64,000 bases of DNA from Paulownia fortunei. Its lineage: Eukaryota; Streptophyta; Magnoliopsida; Lamiales; Paulowniaceae. The notes under the pieces were generated by a model. The model saw only the letters and a list, made by a program, of their open reading frames with translations, did no database searches and had not been told where the DNA came from. Both the position numbers and the translations under genes were made by a program. The stretch lies in the NCBI GenBank assembly GCA_019321725.1, contig CM033111.1, positions 3,286,001 through 3,350,000 of the forward strand. Reading direction: 5' to 3'. Below are positions 1 to 12,215 of this stretch, one piece after another (positions within the stretch are counted from its first letter, which is position 1; every line of letters begins with the position of its first letter).

Positions 1-1884
1 GTAACAACACACACATATATGTATATATTGTGACATAACAATGATTGTTACAAGTTTAATTAATGTAGCTCGATACAATAATAATAATTAAATTAGTAAA
101 AAATATTATTCAGGCCAAAAGAAATCTTGTCACTAAATATATAATTATGGGCAATTTTAATTCAATAAATTTGTCTACAAGAATAATACCAAACTATTTA
201 ATATTTTAACTCCATAAAATTTCTTTTACTATTGTAATAGTAAGAAAAGCAAATATTACACATGCGTTTGATTTTGTTTCATGTGTAATATTTACTAAGT
301 ATACAATATAGTCAATCAACAAGGAATCATTACCCGTCGAAGAGTAAAAGTAAATAGTCAACATCAGTTATGCACATAAATTTTGTTTAGTCAATATCAG
401 GCATGTCAAATATAAATACAAGTGGAGGAGATTTTCTTTTTTTTCTTCATAAATGGTGTTATTTATATTTTTTTCAATTCTTCCTGGATAATAAGACACA
501 TACTATTTGGGTAGTGTACGAAGATGATGTAATTTTTTTGTTCAATTTTTAAATAGAGTTGAAAAATAAATAAAATTATTTGATACTTGATTCAAATTTA
601 ATTTTTAAAAATTTATTTGAATTTGATCTTGAACATAACAAACCAAGTTTAACACATTTTTTTGTTCGGTAAATATAAAATTCAGGTTGAACTCGACTCA
701 ATTTATAAAAAATAATAATTTATGTAAAAATATCAAATCACTCGAGTTTGATTTGTGTTTGATTTGACTAAAATTTATTTATACTCAATTCGATTAATAA
801 TTAAATTAAATTTAAAAATAATTTTTAAAACTCAATTAGAACTCAAATAAACTTAAATAATAATATGTTTGGCTGAAAGTTTATACAATGCATAGAATTG
901 TCCATGTATCACAATATGTTGCTCAAGTCCTTAACTGTTAGCTGTATTCTGGGCTTCCCATTGGGCTACGAGTTTTGTATGGACTGCATTTTGATTTGGG
1001 CTAATAAGTCTATTGGACCGTTTGTTGGGTTGTCTCTGCACGTGGATAGTCTCCTGGTTTCTAACTAAATTTTCTTCTGTCACACAAATAAATTCACTCA
1101 TATGCAACTTAATTGAAAATAGTCCAAGAATTTATTTTAGCTAATGCACTTAAAAATACACATTAGTTTTTCGATCAATAAAAGAAAATCCTAACTTCAA
1201 AAAAGAAAATAATAATTTTTATATAGCAGTTAAAAATTCACATTCAAATTTGAATTATCCAAAAGTTAAAAAATTCTCATACAAATTTAGATTAACAAAA
1301 GAACTATAGCTTGTCTAATAAATATTGCTTTTATTTCCTTTTCAACACATCACAAAACAAGATTTTATTTTTCAAAATAAGTTTTTTTAACAAGACTATC
1401 ATTTTAAACAATATGATACAGCTAAATTATACAATAAAATTTTCAACTCTCATCTAAATTATTTTAATTGAAAGCCATAATATCAATACAAAAATATTAC
1501 AATTTTTTTTAGATTAATTATTTCAATATGTATATAAATAATAATAATAATAATCTGCCCTTGTGCATGGGATAATACCAAAAAATTCTTAGTGTTTTCA
1601 CACAAAATAATAAAAATATATCCTGAGAGTAGTTTCTATTGTTTAATGTCAAAAGCACAGTATAAACAAATATTTTCGAACTAAGACCTTTTTTTAAAAA
1701 ATTAAAAGAAGAATAATGATGATTCTCTAATTCCATTTTAAGTAACTCAACTTTATGATTATTAAAATTATAAATGTAATATACTTAGTAACAAACTATT
1801 TTGCTCGTCATATTCGGACCAAGACCTGTTTGGCTGCTTACTTTACAGTGCCTTGTGCCTCTCGCCCTCCCCGAAGGCCCAAAC
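1..1884. other. Intergenic AT-rich DNA upstream of the HD-domain gene
   Basis: No coding exon can be supported here. Open frames are short and of low complexity. The stretch holds one old copy of a dispersed AT-rich repeat (about 560-740, listed separately) and a short AAT microsatellite at 1537-1554. The last 100 bases are less AT-rich and lead into the TATA box of the HD-domain gene. Confidence 0.7.
560..740 (-). repeat. Dispersed AT-rich repeat family, copy 1
   Basis: Read on the minus strand from 740 to about 560, this segment aligns by eye with the plus-strand segments near 35460-35650 and 37568-37751. Shared landmarks, in the same order, are a block reading tttgatatttttac, a GAGTCGAG-like block, a TTTTAAATTTTAT-like block, a run ending in ATATGTTAAA, and an AAATTCAAATAA-like tail. 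Similarity looks like roughly two thirds, so the copies are old. No protein domain, terminal inverted repeat or poly(A) tail was seen, so the class is unknown. Confidence 0.5.
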
Positions 1885-1892
1885 TATAAAAG
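1885..1892 (+). promoter_or_regulatory. Probable TATA box of the HD-domain gene
   Basis: TATAAAAG lies 131 bases upstream of the first strong ATG (2016) and about 300 bases upstream of the HD-frame ATG (2186). A start site about 30 bases downstream would put both ATGs on the transcript, with 2016 first. Confidence 0.55.
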
Positions 1893-2015
1893 GGACAAGA
1901 AATAATAAACCAGAAAAAAACACAATATAGGGGAAAGCTGTTTCGTACTTTTCGTTGCAGCAACAAAATTTTGTTCCATTCTCGAGCTATTTTCATAAGC
2001 ACAAGCACAACAACA

Positions 2016-2297
2016 ATGGCATCTGTAGCTGCACCTAAAGCAAAACCATATTCACCTTCTCACACTTACTTCCAAAGATTAAATTCTTCCCACAATTCTC
2101 TATCAAAATCCCATTTTTCTCAGATCCCCCAAGCCCAAGACTCCTTTCGGTTTATTCCCACAATCCCAACCTCGATTCCATCAAAATGGATCAAACTGTA
2201 TCCGGGTTCGGATCGGGAACCGAAACTTCGGCCCCTTCACACGCATCTTCCTCCCCCTCCGCTGCCATTGATTTTCTCACATTGTGCCACCGTTTGA
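2016..2297 (+). other. Upstream ORF overlapping the HD-domain start (transit-peptide-like)
   Basis: This is the first ATG after the TATA box and has a good plant context (AACAATGGC). It opens a 93-codon frame that stops at 2295-2297, inside exon 1 of the HD-domain gene and in a different phase. The peptide begins MASVAAPKAKPYSPSH and is rich in Ser, Pro and basic residues with few acidic ones, which resembles a plastid transit peptide. The HD frame is itself open back to a TAA at 2036-2038 but has no ATG before 2186. So this is either a real overlapping uORF or the result of a one-base indel near 2036-2046 that separated a targeting peptide from the enzyme. Confidence 0.5.
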
Positions 2298-5200
2298 AGG
2301 TATGTGGGAATTCGTACATTTGCATGTTTTTGTCCTTTGCGGTAGTGAATCTTGTATTGTTTGGGTAATTAGAAATGAGTTTGTTTAGTTTAGTGTTTTT
2401 CTGATGGTATTGGCTTGTGATGGGCATAAAACGGGTTGAATTTGAGAACAATGTGCGGGTTGAGTTATTTTTCAGCTCTACAGGCGCTAATCTTTTGTGT
2501 GGCGAGTGGTGTTTAGATTAGGCGATATTTGTGGTGGAATATGTATCATTTCATGTTGAATCATGAGGTTTTTACTAGAGAGCCCAATCAAAATGAGAAA
2601 AAGTTAAGGAAATGAGAAATGCCAGAGTGTTTGTATGCAGGGCATTTATTTGACATGAATAGATGTCAAAGTTAGGTTTTGCTTTGCAAAGGGGGTGGCT
2701 TTTCTCAGTAGCAGGAGAGAGATGATGATGCAGAGGTAGTGTATTTTGACGAGGTTGCAGCAGAAGCAGTGCGAGTGAATCCAGGGTAAAACTTGTGTGA
2801 TCTTTCCTGGAAATTAGGAATAAATGTTGTGTTGTTAAGCACTTATAGAAGCATCTTGTAAACCATTTTAGTTAGAATTTTTTCATGAATTAGAGACTCT
2901 TAAAAGATTGTATTTTTTTGGTTATATTCGTGTAATACAAGTGAACAGTAAGAGTGAACGAATTCTTCAAATGGAGGTTAGAATGTCTGTTGTGCTAGCA
3001 TATTTAATGTTGTATAAGGTGGGCTTGATGTGGATCTACTGTAGTATCAAGCGTGCAAATTGTTTTTATCAAAGTAGTTTAAAATGTAATTTCTGCCCTT
3101 ATTCTTAGTTTTCTACTGTTTTCTCTGGTGGATTATTGAGAAGTTTCAACCTTCGAATGTCATATGATGAGAGACAGGTGTATGGTGTTTGCTTACCATT
3201 TTAAATGGTGATGCTCAAGACCCTTACAATTCCTTTCTACTTGAATGTTGTTATACTTGTGAACATTACTAAGAATAATGACTTACTCTTGTCAGAAAAA
3301 TCATTACAAATATAAGTTTATCAGGTGGGTATATTACATATGAGCTTGGCATGGAAAAATGAAGGGAAGGGATGGGAAGGAACAAAAAGGAAGAAAAAAT
3401 CATTATCTGTTTCTTACCTGCTGCAATGTCATTTTAAAACTGTTTTGGTTGACCATGCCTTCCACTTCCTTGGGAATTATTTATACTTTCAAATTGCAAG
3501 TAACTGGTCACTGATATATTGAAACTACTTTGTTTTATTGCTTTTTAGCTGTCATGTTATTTGCTTTTCAATAGGATTGTTTAATCTCTCCCTCTCTCCT
3601 TCTTACAGTCTACAAAACGAAAAGGATGGCTCAATCATGGGATAAAGGGTCCTGAATCAATAGCTGATCATATGTACCGTATGGCATTGATGGCTTTGAT
3701 TGCTGATGACCTTCCTGGTGTTAACAGGGAGAGGTTGTATTGCATAGATTTTTGTGGTCATTTTTTTTTTCTCCATTTATGAACTTGAGTTGTATAATTT
3801 GTAAAATGTTAGTTATCATTTATTGGCTGATAAATAGTTGGTGTTGCATGTTTTAGGAGCCCCATAGTTGGGGTGGGTGGAAACCTTCATGACAATATGA
3901 ATCAAAAAGTATGAATAGTACTCTAGAAATATTTCATGAGGAGAGGGGACAGCAGAAAAGCTTAAACAACATATGGTGGGTGGTCATAAATTGATATGCT
4001 TTTATTTATTTCTTTTACACAAAGTGAGGTAAAGCCTTAAATACTTGTATCAATTGCTCAGTCACCTGACCATGCCAAAATATCTTCACAACTACGAATT
4101 ACGATGGGTGAGGTTCTTATGCTTAATTTGGATTGTATGGTGGTCGGCTGTAATGAAATCATGTCTAAAATTTCCAGCTCTATTTATGAAGTTGCACCAT
4201 GATTCTTTTAGATTGACTATGTTGTTTAGATAATCTGACCTTCTTTAATTGACGGTTGTATCAATATCAATGCAGTAATCAAATTTTCTTGAAAATTCTT
4301 ACATTTGTCCATGGCCATCAAACATGGAAAATAGCATATTTGGCTTCTCGCAACTGCCATATAATGATTTACAATCTTTGAAAATCTCTTTGAAGTCCTT
4401 TTTGATAATAATATGCATAAACATTTGCTAGTTGATTGCACCAATATTACTTTGTTCAATGTTCATTCTGTAGTATTATTTATATTATTTTTCTTTAATA
4501 CATGAAACAGGTGTATCAAGATAGCAATTGTTCATGACATTGCAGAAGGTATTTTCTTGATTCAATTGTATTTTGTTGCTTGAGTGTTAATGTTCTACTG
4601 TTGCAAAATATCACTACCTTTTTCCCATTTCCCAAAGTATAACCTTTCTCCATCCCCTCCCACTTATTAACATATATAACCTTCTTGCTTATGCTAGTCA
4701 TGCAGCATCACGACATTTTTTTCAATAAATGTGCATCATTTTGCCGATATAATTATATTACATTTTATCAGGTGTATTTACTTATATAGTCTTGCTCCAG
4801 TTTTCTGTTCTATCAACATGTGGGCATCTAGCAACTTATGCTATCTGATTGCTGTTACAATTTTCTTGAGCATAATGCTTCCTGTTGAAAACACTGAGAT
4901 ATAGTTAGATTAGAAAATTCTTTCTGAAAGCTTGTTAGGCTGGGATTGAACTGTTGTTAACATTCTATAATATGTAGAGTCATCGAGTAAAATAATGTTA
5001 TGACTAGGACAAATATCAGTCTTAATTAATTTTTTTATTATGAGAAAATTAATTGTCCAGAAACTGTATGATGTTTAGGAGAGTTGTCATCTTACTTTCA
5101 GATTACATAGATTGGGTAAAATCCTACTAGAATAGATGATGCTTTAAGCACAGCTGTTGTGTCACAATGTTTTACATGCTTGACTTGTCTTGTGAGCTAG

Positions 5201-7902
5201 GAAGGGCCGTCAGTCATCTTAATTAAGCAGTTGAATATAGGCCTTAGTTAAGTAGGGGATGGGTTTGGGCTGATCATGGCCCAAACCTGATCTGAATGAT
5301 CCTAGCTCTTGATCTGGCTTAGCTTTCTGGATGATAGATTGAGCTCCTCCAAGAACACTAAGACCTGCTTCATGATTGGTCTCCACATTTACCAAGCTCT
5401 GCCCCTTTGCTCTCTCTCTTTTTCCCATTCTTTTGATTTTAGTGTTTTTAACTTAAACGAATAACTTGTCATGAGTTCCTGAGTCCTGTCTTTATTATCA
5501 TTCAATATGCTGAAGTACAGGTTATATTCTATTTTGTAGCTATTGTTGGAGATATAACTCCATCTGATGGTGTGCCAAAGGAAGAAAAGAGTAGAATGGA
5601 GCAAGAAGCGTTGGATGAAATGTGCAAGATTCTTGGCGGAGGGATGAGAGGTTTGACTAAGGCTAAGGCCGAATATAAAATGTGTATTCCATGTTCTTCC
5701 TATTGTATCAGTTGTGATATTCTATCCTTTTGGCAGCTGAAGAAATCAAAGATCTATGGCAAGAGTATGAAAACAACTCGTCTTTAGAGGCCAATCTTGT
5801 GAAAGATTTTGACAAAGTATGTATACTGTATGCCATTCTTAGGACTTGAGTCAAATCCTAAACCATTTCTTTATAATTCCAATAGGATTCTAATTTTTAT
5901 GTCCTGAAGTTCAAGTTCCTGGACAAATATCTGTTAGCCTTTCAGCAGTTTCTGATAATTTTCAATGTTTATTTGAGCACGAGATTAGCTGAAATGTGTC
6001 TTTTTCGGTTTCCTTTATGTTTTACTAACTCTGGCTTATTAAGCTTTTAACCCTGAATAAGTATCTTGGTGATTTTTTTTTTTAAATTTTTAAATACTGT
6101 GAAGCATGTGACAACCAGTGCATTCACCTTCAAGAAATGTATCCCTTATCTCGCATTGGATGGGCTGGCAACTTAGGAATACTTTAAGGGTAGCATATAA
6201 GCTACCTCCTTCTTCTTGACAGATTTATAGAAAGTTAAATTGGGATCATTGTCTGTTTTGGTGGTCCTCTAATTAATTCTTTGAAGCAGAGGAAAGATCT
6301 TAAATGTTCACAACTTTAGCAATAAACCTTTTTTTTTCCTTCAAGTGTAGAAGATACTTGCAATAGCCTATCTTGTTGTTGTTGAATGCAGCTCCTTGTA
6401 TGGCATTGATATCTTCTTGTAAAATGTGAATAAGACTGCACTCATTCTGGTCTTCACCAAGTTTCTGTCTTCCTTTTTCTGATTGAGTTTCAATTGGTAT
6501 GCTAAAGTACTCTAATGCTTCTTCAGGTTGAAATGATTCTGCAAGCATTAGAGTATGAAACAGGTAAGTTTGAGCCCTAAAATAATATTTTGGACTATTT
6601 ACATCAATAAATAGTTTGTGAGTTTTGTAGTTGTAATGCTAGGGTACCTTATTTTTATTTTTTATAGACTTTCTGGCGTGCTTTTGTTGTATGTGTTTGT
6701 TATGATGATATTCATACTCAATGATGTTCATGAAACAATTTAATACCATGTGAATGTGTTCTGTTAGACCATGTACTATATGTATCACCTTACTCGAAGA
6801 AGCTGAGTCAAAATATCCCATAGAGATTACCACCTACAAGTAACCACAATTAGGGGCTCTTGAAATGCCGCAAATCTTTGAAATGAGTCAAAATGAATCC
6901 TTTTTCTGCAAAGGCCTGAGTCTTTCTTCCTTGTCTGACGCGATATCAGTGTTGTCTTAGAAACTATAGTTCTGGAGTATGTTGCTTCTACTGTCATTGA
7001 ATTGTTTATTTGCTGCATTCACTTAAAAACATTAGAAAACCTACCTTCCGAGGCTATAAGCTTGAATTGGCTAATTGGATTGATAAGTTAGTTAAATGCA
7101 TAGTGTTATATCCTTCTTCAAATTTTTTCTTACTGAACTTGAGCTACTGCCACTCTCTCTCTCCTCTTTTTCATACGCATATTTATAATTGATTTTATAT
7201 GTGGACTTTGCGCAAATATTTGGTTAAAAGTGCACAATTCCTTGCAACATATTTGCACATTTGGTGCATTAAGAAAAAGAAAATGTAAGCTAAGTCAGTG
7301 TAACCTTTTTGCTGGTTCAGGACTGCATTGAATGCAGTATATATACATAGTTAATTGTTCATTGCTCGAACCTGAACAGCAAGATTGACACGTTACTCAT
7401 GTATTTCGTTATAGACATAGTTCCTCTTCTTGAATAGAAAGCTACTGGCGACATAACTGCAATATGAGTTTGCATTTGATTCTTGCTTACCTGAAAAGAT
7501 GATATACAGGGCTTATATTTCTTGCAGTTTCTGTTCTGCAATTTATGCTATTAAAAAGAGAGAAGAAACAAACTGAGAGTTCATGTTCGATTGTGCTGAC
7601 ATATATTCAAAGTTTCTAACAAATGTATGCCTAAATAATGAAATGGAGTATTATCTGATGGTAACTTTTGTCATTGAAACTCTCTGGCAGAGCATGGGAA
7701 GGTCTTGGATGAATTTTTTCTGTCAACTGCAGGTAAATCCGATGAACAATTTACTTTGAGACTGACCTATGAATTTTCTAGTCAATAATTTGTGTTTATG
7801 TCTTTGTTTGATGAAGGAAAAATTCAAACTGAAACTGGAAAAAGATGGGCAGCAGAAATCACTTCGAGAAGAAATTCAAGATTAGCAAATAGGCCTAACT
7901 AG
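2186..7902 (+). CDS. HDDC2: HD-domain 5'-deoxynucleotidase, HDDC2 type
   Basis: Eight exons: 2186-2299, 3609-3733, 4511-4548, 5540-5650, 5737-5816, 6527-6563, 7691-7732 and 7817-7902. They join in phase into 210 codons plus TAG, and all introns are GT-AG. The protein matches the HDDC2/YfbR family, metal-dependent phosphohydrolases that release phosphate from deoxyribonucleoside 5'-monophosphates. The metal-binding HD set is intact: His59 (SIADHMYRM), His88-Asp89 (IVHDIAEA) and Asp155 (VKDFDKVEM). Length is normal for the family core. The ATG at 2186 is used because it is the only ATG in the HD frame. Some plant relatives carry an N-terminal plastid extension; here such a sequence is present only out of frame (2016-2297), so localisation is uncertain. 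A 3' UTR intron from 7938 to 8311 is possible (CAG|GTAATT donor, TTGCAG acceptor). The core is certain; the N-terminus is not. Confidence 0.93.
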
Positions 7903-10900
7903 TCCTCCATTTCATCAGTTTTTTTACTTGTAATCAGGTAATTAGTTGCTCTCTTCATTCTGACAAATTCCGAAGTCATTTGCCCTATTTACTTGACCGT
8001 CATCTTCTCAGAAGTAATGTTAGGAAAGATGAGCAAAAATCAAATTGTAATGGAAGCAAAAGTACATCGCTATCTCCAGAACGCCAGGGCTTATACTCTC
8101 CCTTTTTCTCTTTTTTTTTTTTTCACCTTGTTTGTTATTTCCTGCTAAATCCCTCTTCAGACATGAGTTCACAAGTTCTTTCTTGCCTTGGGTGTAAACT
8201 GCTGTCTATCCCTCCGAAACCATGTTTGAGGTATTATTCAGGTCATCTTGCAGTGCAGGATGAGTTAGTTGTCAAATGTGGTACTAATAGTATACCATAA
8301 TAATCTTGCAGGGTACTAAGATTAATTTTTGTTGTGCTAATACACATTATTAATATGTCAATTGATTTCATGTTGTAAATTTCATTTTTCCCATACATAA
8401 TTATTGGGTTGCCAGTGCACAACTGCTGTGCTAAGAAGAAGAAAAATAGTGTTCCATTTTTGAGTCAAATCAAAATTTTTATCTAAAAAAAAAGTTAAAA
8501 AAGAAAAATAGCCCCCAAAATTTTCTTTAAAATTTCACGAAGTTTGACCATTGGTAAGATGACGAACTGACAATGACATCTTTTCACAACTTGGTAATCT
8601 AGTATTTAAATTAGGTTGGGATAGAATTTGGAGGGGGACTTCAGAGGTTGAACCCCTTTGTCTTAACATTTATGGAAATAATCTGTGTGTGTGTGTGTGA
8701 AAAAACAGTTTCATTTTAGAATAAGATTGTTTAATTCTAATTATATCTATGTCTTAAGCTCATAACCACCTCCTAGAATGTACTAAATGCCCAACAAGGC
8801 TAAATGGCCATAGTATCCTACCTTATTTACTCAATCAGGGAGAAAGCAAATTGAAGAGTCTGGCTGAAATTCTTGCTAGCCAAGGCTTGCATTATCCATG
8901 ATAAAGATAAGATAGACGTAAGATAGACTTTGACCAGACGTGCTCTCAATTTTTCATGTTTTTCTTATCAAGAAGCATTATGGGGTCCCACGTCACCTTT
9001 TCATCCTGAACAAAAATGATGGTCAATTAAATTTTTGAAAAAATGATATTATGTGTATAAATAGTACTACTCAACAAATCAATGATCAAATTACTCGTTA
9101 ATTCGATATTATAGGTTGGGATCATATAATTACGAGAAATCCAGTATTCCTACTAGTCTTTAATAGTCAGAACATTTGTCCTGGTACTATAGTTGCCTTA
9201 GCTCAATCAATCATATGTAGTTTTAAATTTGTATAGGTTGTAGGGCACAATCTTTGTTAAAGAGAATCATTTTCCACTTGAAATAACTAACGTGCGTAGG
9301 AAAGGTACATTACATGTTTGAATCACACACACACATTGCCATAATACACTCATCATCCCAAGTACGTAAATCTTTATTCATTCATAGAAAAATGTATGTA
9401 TATTAAGAGAAGACACAATGAGTGTAATAGAAAATTGTCGAGGGTTTTGACAATTTATAAATAATGTTCACTTAATGTGTGTCTATCCTACTTAGTTAAA
9501 AATGAAGGGAAAAAAATAATAGGCTTTTAATATGTACAAGTATATTATGAATTTTTATTAAAAGTTATAGTGAAAAAATTGATCGAAAATATAAAAATAA
9601 ATAATATATGAATTCGCAGACGTACGTGTAAAATACGAATGTAAAAAAAAAAATTATTTGGGACTTATTTTGCATTATTTTTCTATGATTTGTATTTGTA
9701 CTTATTTTTAAATTATGTAAAAAAAAAAATTATGTGTTTCTATATTATTTAATTTATAATAATGACATAACTTAAAATAATTATTTAATAATAATTAGTA
9801 TATTTATAAATTATTAGGATTTTTATTTTTTTATTTATATGATATTCCAAATATCATATATGAATATTTTTTAATAATTTTTAAATTAATTTAAATATTA
9901 AAATATTTATTATAATAAAATATTATTCATCAAGTTTTATACGAGTAAGTATAACACGTGAGCTAAACATTTTATTTAAAAAAAATGAAGTATTATTCGA
10001 TAATTCAAAATATATATAAAAAATAAAAATATTTTTCAATTATTCATACGAACTACATATTCTGTAGGGATATAATATGAATTCTAATAAAATTATGTAG
10101 AATATAAAAAAATAAGATAAAAAAAATGTCCAACATTGATATAAATAAAGTGAATCTACCAGCTCAAAATAATATATTAAACTTAAATGCACATGCGATT
10201 AGGATATGGATTGTATAGCGTAAGAGTGGCATGTGGAATTGGTTAGTGCCCACAACATTCCCTGGTGCGCACACAAGCATGTCAACATCCTCATCCTCAG
10301 TGTGTATTTCATAATTTGTATTGCCACCTCCAATTATACTACATCAACACCCTTCACATAAAAAAAACTGGTTTAATTGGAAGTGTGATACCAATGAAAT
10401 GGTATAAATTTAAGAAGATCTTAAATAAAATAATAGAGAGCATTTTGAAAATAATTATAGTGCTGAGCAAAAAGTATGAGTTTTTAATATATATTTAAAA
10501 AAAAAAAGTAAAAAGAGAGCATCATTGTTCCAATGATATAAGCATCTAAAAGTTGTTCCTTGGTTCAAACTAAGGGTAGTTTTGGCAGTTGGGGCTTTCT
10601 CTTTTAATAGTCTGTGACGTGCTTTAGTATTAGCTTTTGGATTCAAAGTTAGAAAACAAGCAATCTTCCTTTTTTTTTTTTTTTTACAATTTAATAATTT
10701 AATTTTTAACTCGATCACATGAGCAACTAGTTTTAAAAGCAAATCAGAAGCCTTTTATATTTGTTTTTAATATGGGGAAGTTGCTATATTTAATTCCATT
10801 TTTCCTCAATACACTCACAACGGATTTAGAAAATACTAAATGAGATTACTTTGGATACAAATGTGAAAACGAAATATACAAGCTGGAAAAAAAGAAAGAT

Positions 10901-11252
10901 TAACGCATGCAAAGAAATCGTCAACAATGAGAAGAGGAAGACATTGACAAAAAGGAAAATTAAATTTATATGAAAGGAATTAAAAAAAAGAAAAATATTT
11001 TATTTACTCGCTCCTTTCGTCAAATAAATGATATGTTTTTGTTTTCCACCCTCGTCGCAAACTTGGACTTTTAGAAGATCATTAATTTATAAAAAATACT
11101 AATATTCTAAAAGTTTATATAAATCAATAACTTGTGGCAAACTTTGACAATGCAACTTACAATAAGCACAAATTGTCAAAAAAAAAATAAATAAATAAAA
11201 AATATCAATAAGCACATAATCATATTGGCCAAGAATTTATTGTTTTTCAAAT
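7903..11252. other. Intergenic region between HDDC2 and PERK
   Basis: The first 400 bases are probably the 3' UTR of the HD-domain gene. The rest is AT-rich with no supported exon. It contains a TG dinucleotide run at 8684-8699 and long A or T tracts. I saw no transposon protein, tRNA or conserved small RNA. Confidence 0.6.
8684..8699. repeat. TG microsatellite, 8 units
   Basis: Perfect dinucleotide run of 16 bases in intergenic DNA. Confidence 0.85.
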
Positions 11253-11271
11253 CACACACACACACACACAC
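11253..11271. repeat. CA microsatellite upstream of PERK
   Basis: Perfect CA run of 19 bases, near the probable 5' end of the PERK transcript. Confidence 0.85.
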
Positions 11272-11279
11272 TCTTAAAA

Positions 11280-12215
11280 ATTCCAAATTATTCTCACATT
11301 CAAGCAATTGGAAGAGTTTTTATTCCATTGTTTAGAAACGTCACCGTCCCGTTTCCGTGTTTTGGGCTTAATCTTCCAAGAACTTGAAAGAAGAACCCCT
11401 TTTTGTGCGTTTATAAGAAAACTAGCTGCTCCTACGCTCTCCAAATTTGCTGCTGTTTGCTGTGTGGAGAATTGGAGATGGAAAATAAAAGGTGAAAAAT
11501 CTCTCTGTGGGATTGTACACATCTGTTGTCCATTCTATGGCCCTTTTACACATGGTTCCTTTTGCATGTTGCGATTTGGATATTACTACACCACTCAGAA
11601 AAGTGATTGTGCGTGTGGATATGTTATTTTTTTGTAATATGTGACTGAAGTGTAAGATTTGTGGGCCTTTTCTTTTTCTTAATTTGGGTTCCTGGTTTCT
11701 GGTGGTAAAGCTGTGATTTTGCTTCTATGTACAGTGATTGTGGGACTCTGGGTTATGCCTACTTTGGTTTTTGATGATTGGAATTTAGTCGGTGATTGAG
11801 ATTCTTCTGTCTGCTGGAGGTTAAGCGAGATTTGGGCGGCTGGGATTTGCATTGAATTGGAAAATTGATTACTGGGTTCCGTGCAAGAATTGGTTTTTGG
11901 GCAGATTCCTGGTGATCTTCAGTGAATTTCATGAAAGATTGAATCTTTTGGCAATTCTGGTATATTTAGTTATTTTAAATGAAAGTATAAAGCGACTCAT
12001 GCGTAATTATTGATGTACCGCGTGAGATGAATTTTAGCTTGGGACACAATTTATAATGTTATGAATAGTTGATTGCCGGAGAACTGAATTTGTTCCTGTA
12101 CACTGTGGATTTTTTGCATGGATTTCTGGTATAATTTTTTGAGGTTTTTATAGATTTGCCGATACTATGGTAGAAATGGTTAATGTTAGTTGATTAAGGG
12201 CTGGTGCCTGGTGAT
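11280..12215 (+). other. Probable 5' leader and promoter of PERK
   Basis: About 0.9 kb of less AT-rich DNA precedes the PERK ATG. It has several upstream ATGs and T-rich stretches, so a leader intron is possible, but I could not fix its borders. No open frame here looks like a protein; the one across 11308-11637 has no ATG at its start and no recognisable domain. Confidence 0.4.

Noticed and set aside
7360..7380. tRNA-like GGTTCGAGC on the minus strand
   Set aside because: No acceptor or anticodon stem can be folded around it. No tRNA gene was recognised in the window.
11308..11637. 109-codon frame upstream of PERK
   Set aside because: Starts with TTG and lies in the likely PERK leader. The composition is not that of a known protein.
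12204..12215. Earlier PERK start at 12204
   Set aside because: That codon is GTG. The first ATG in frame is 12216, which gives a normal PERK N-terminus.
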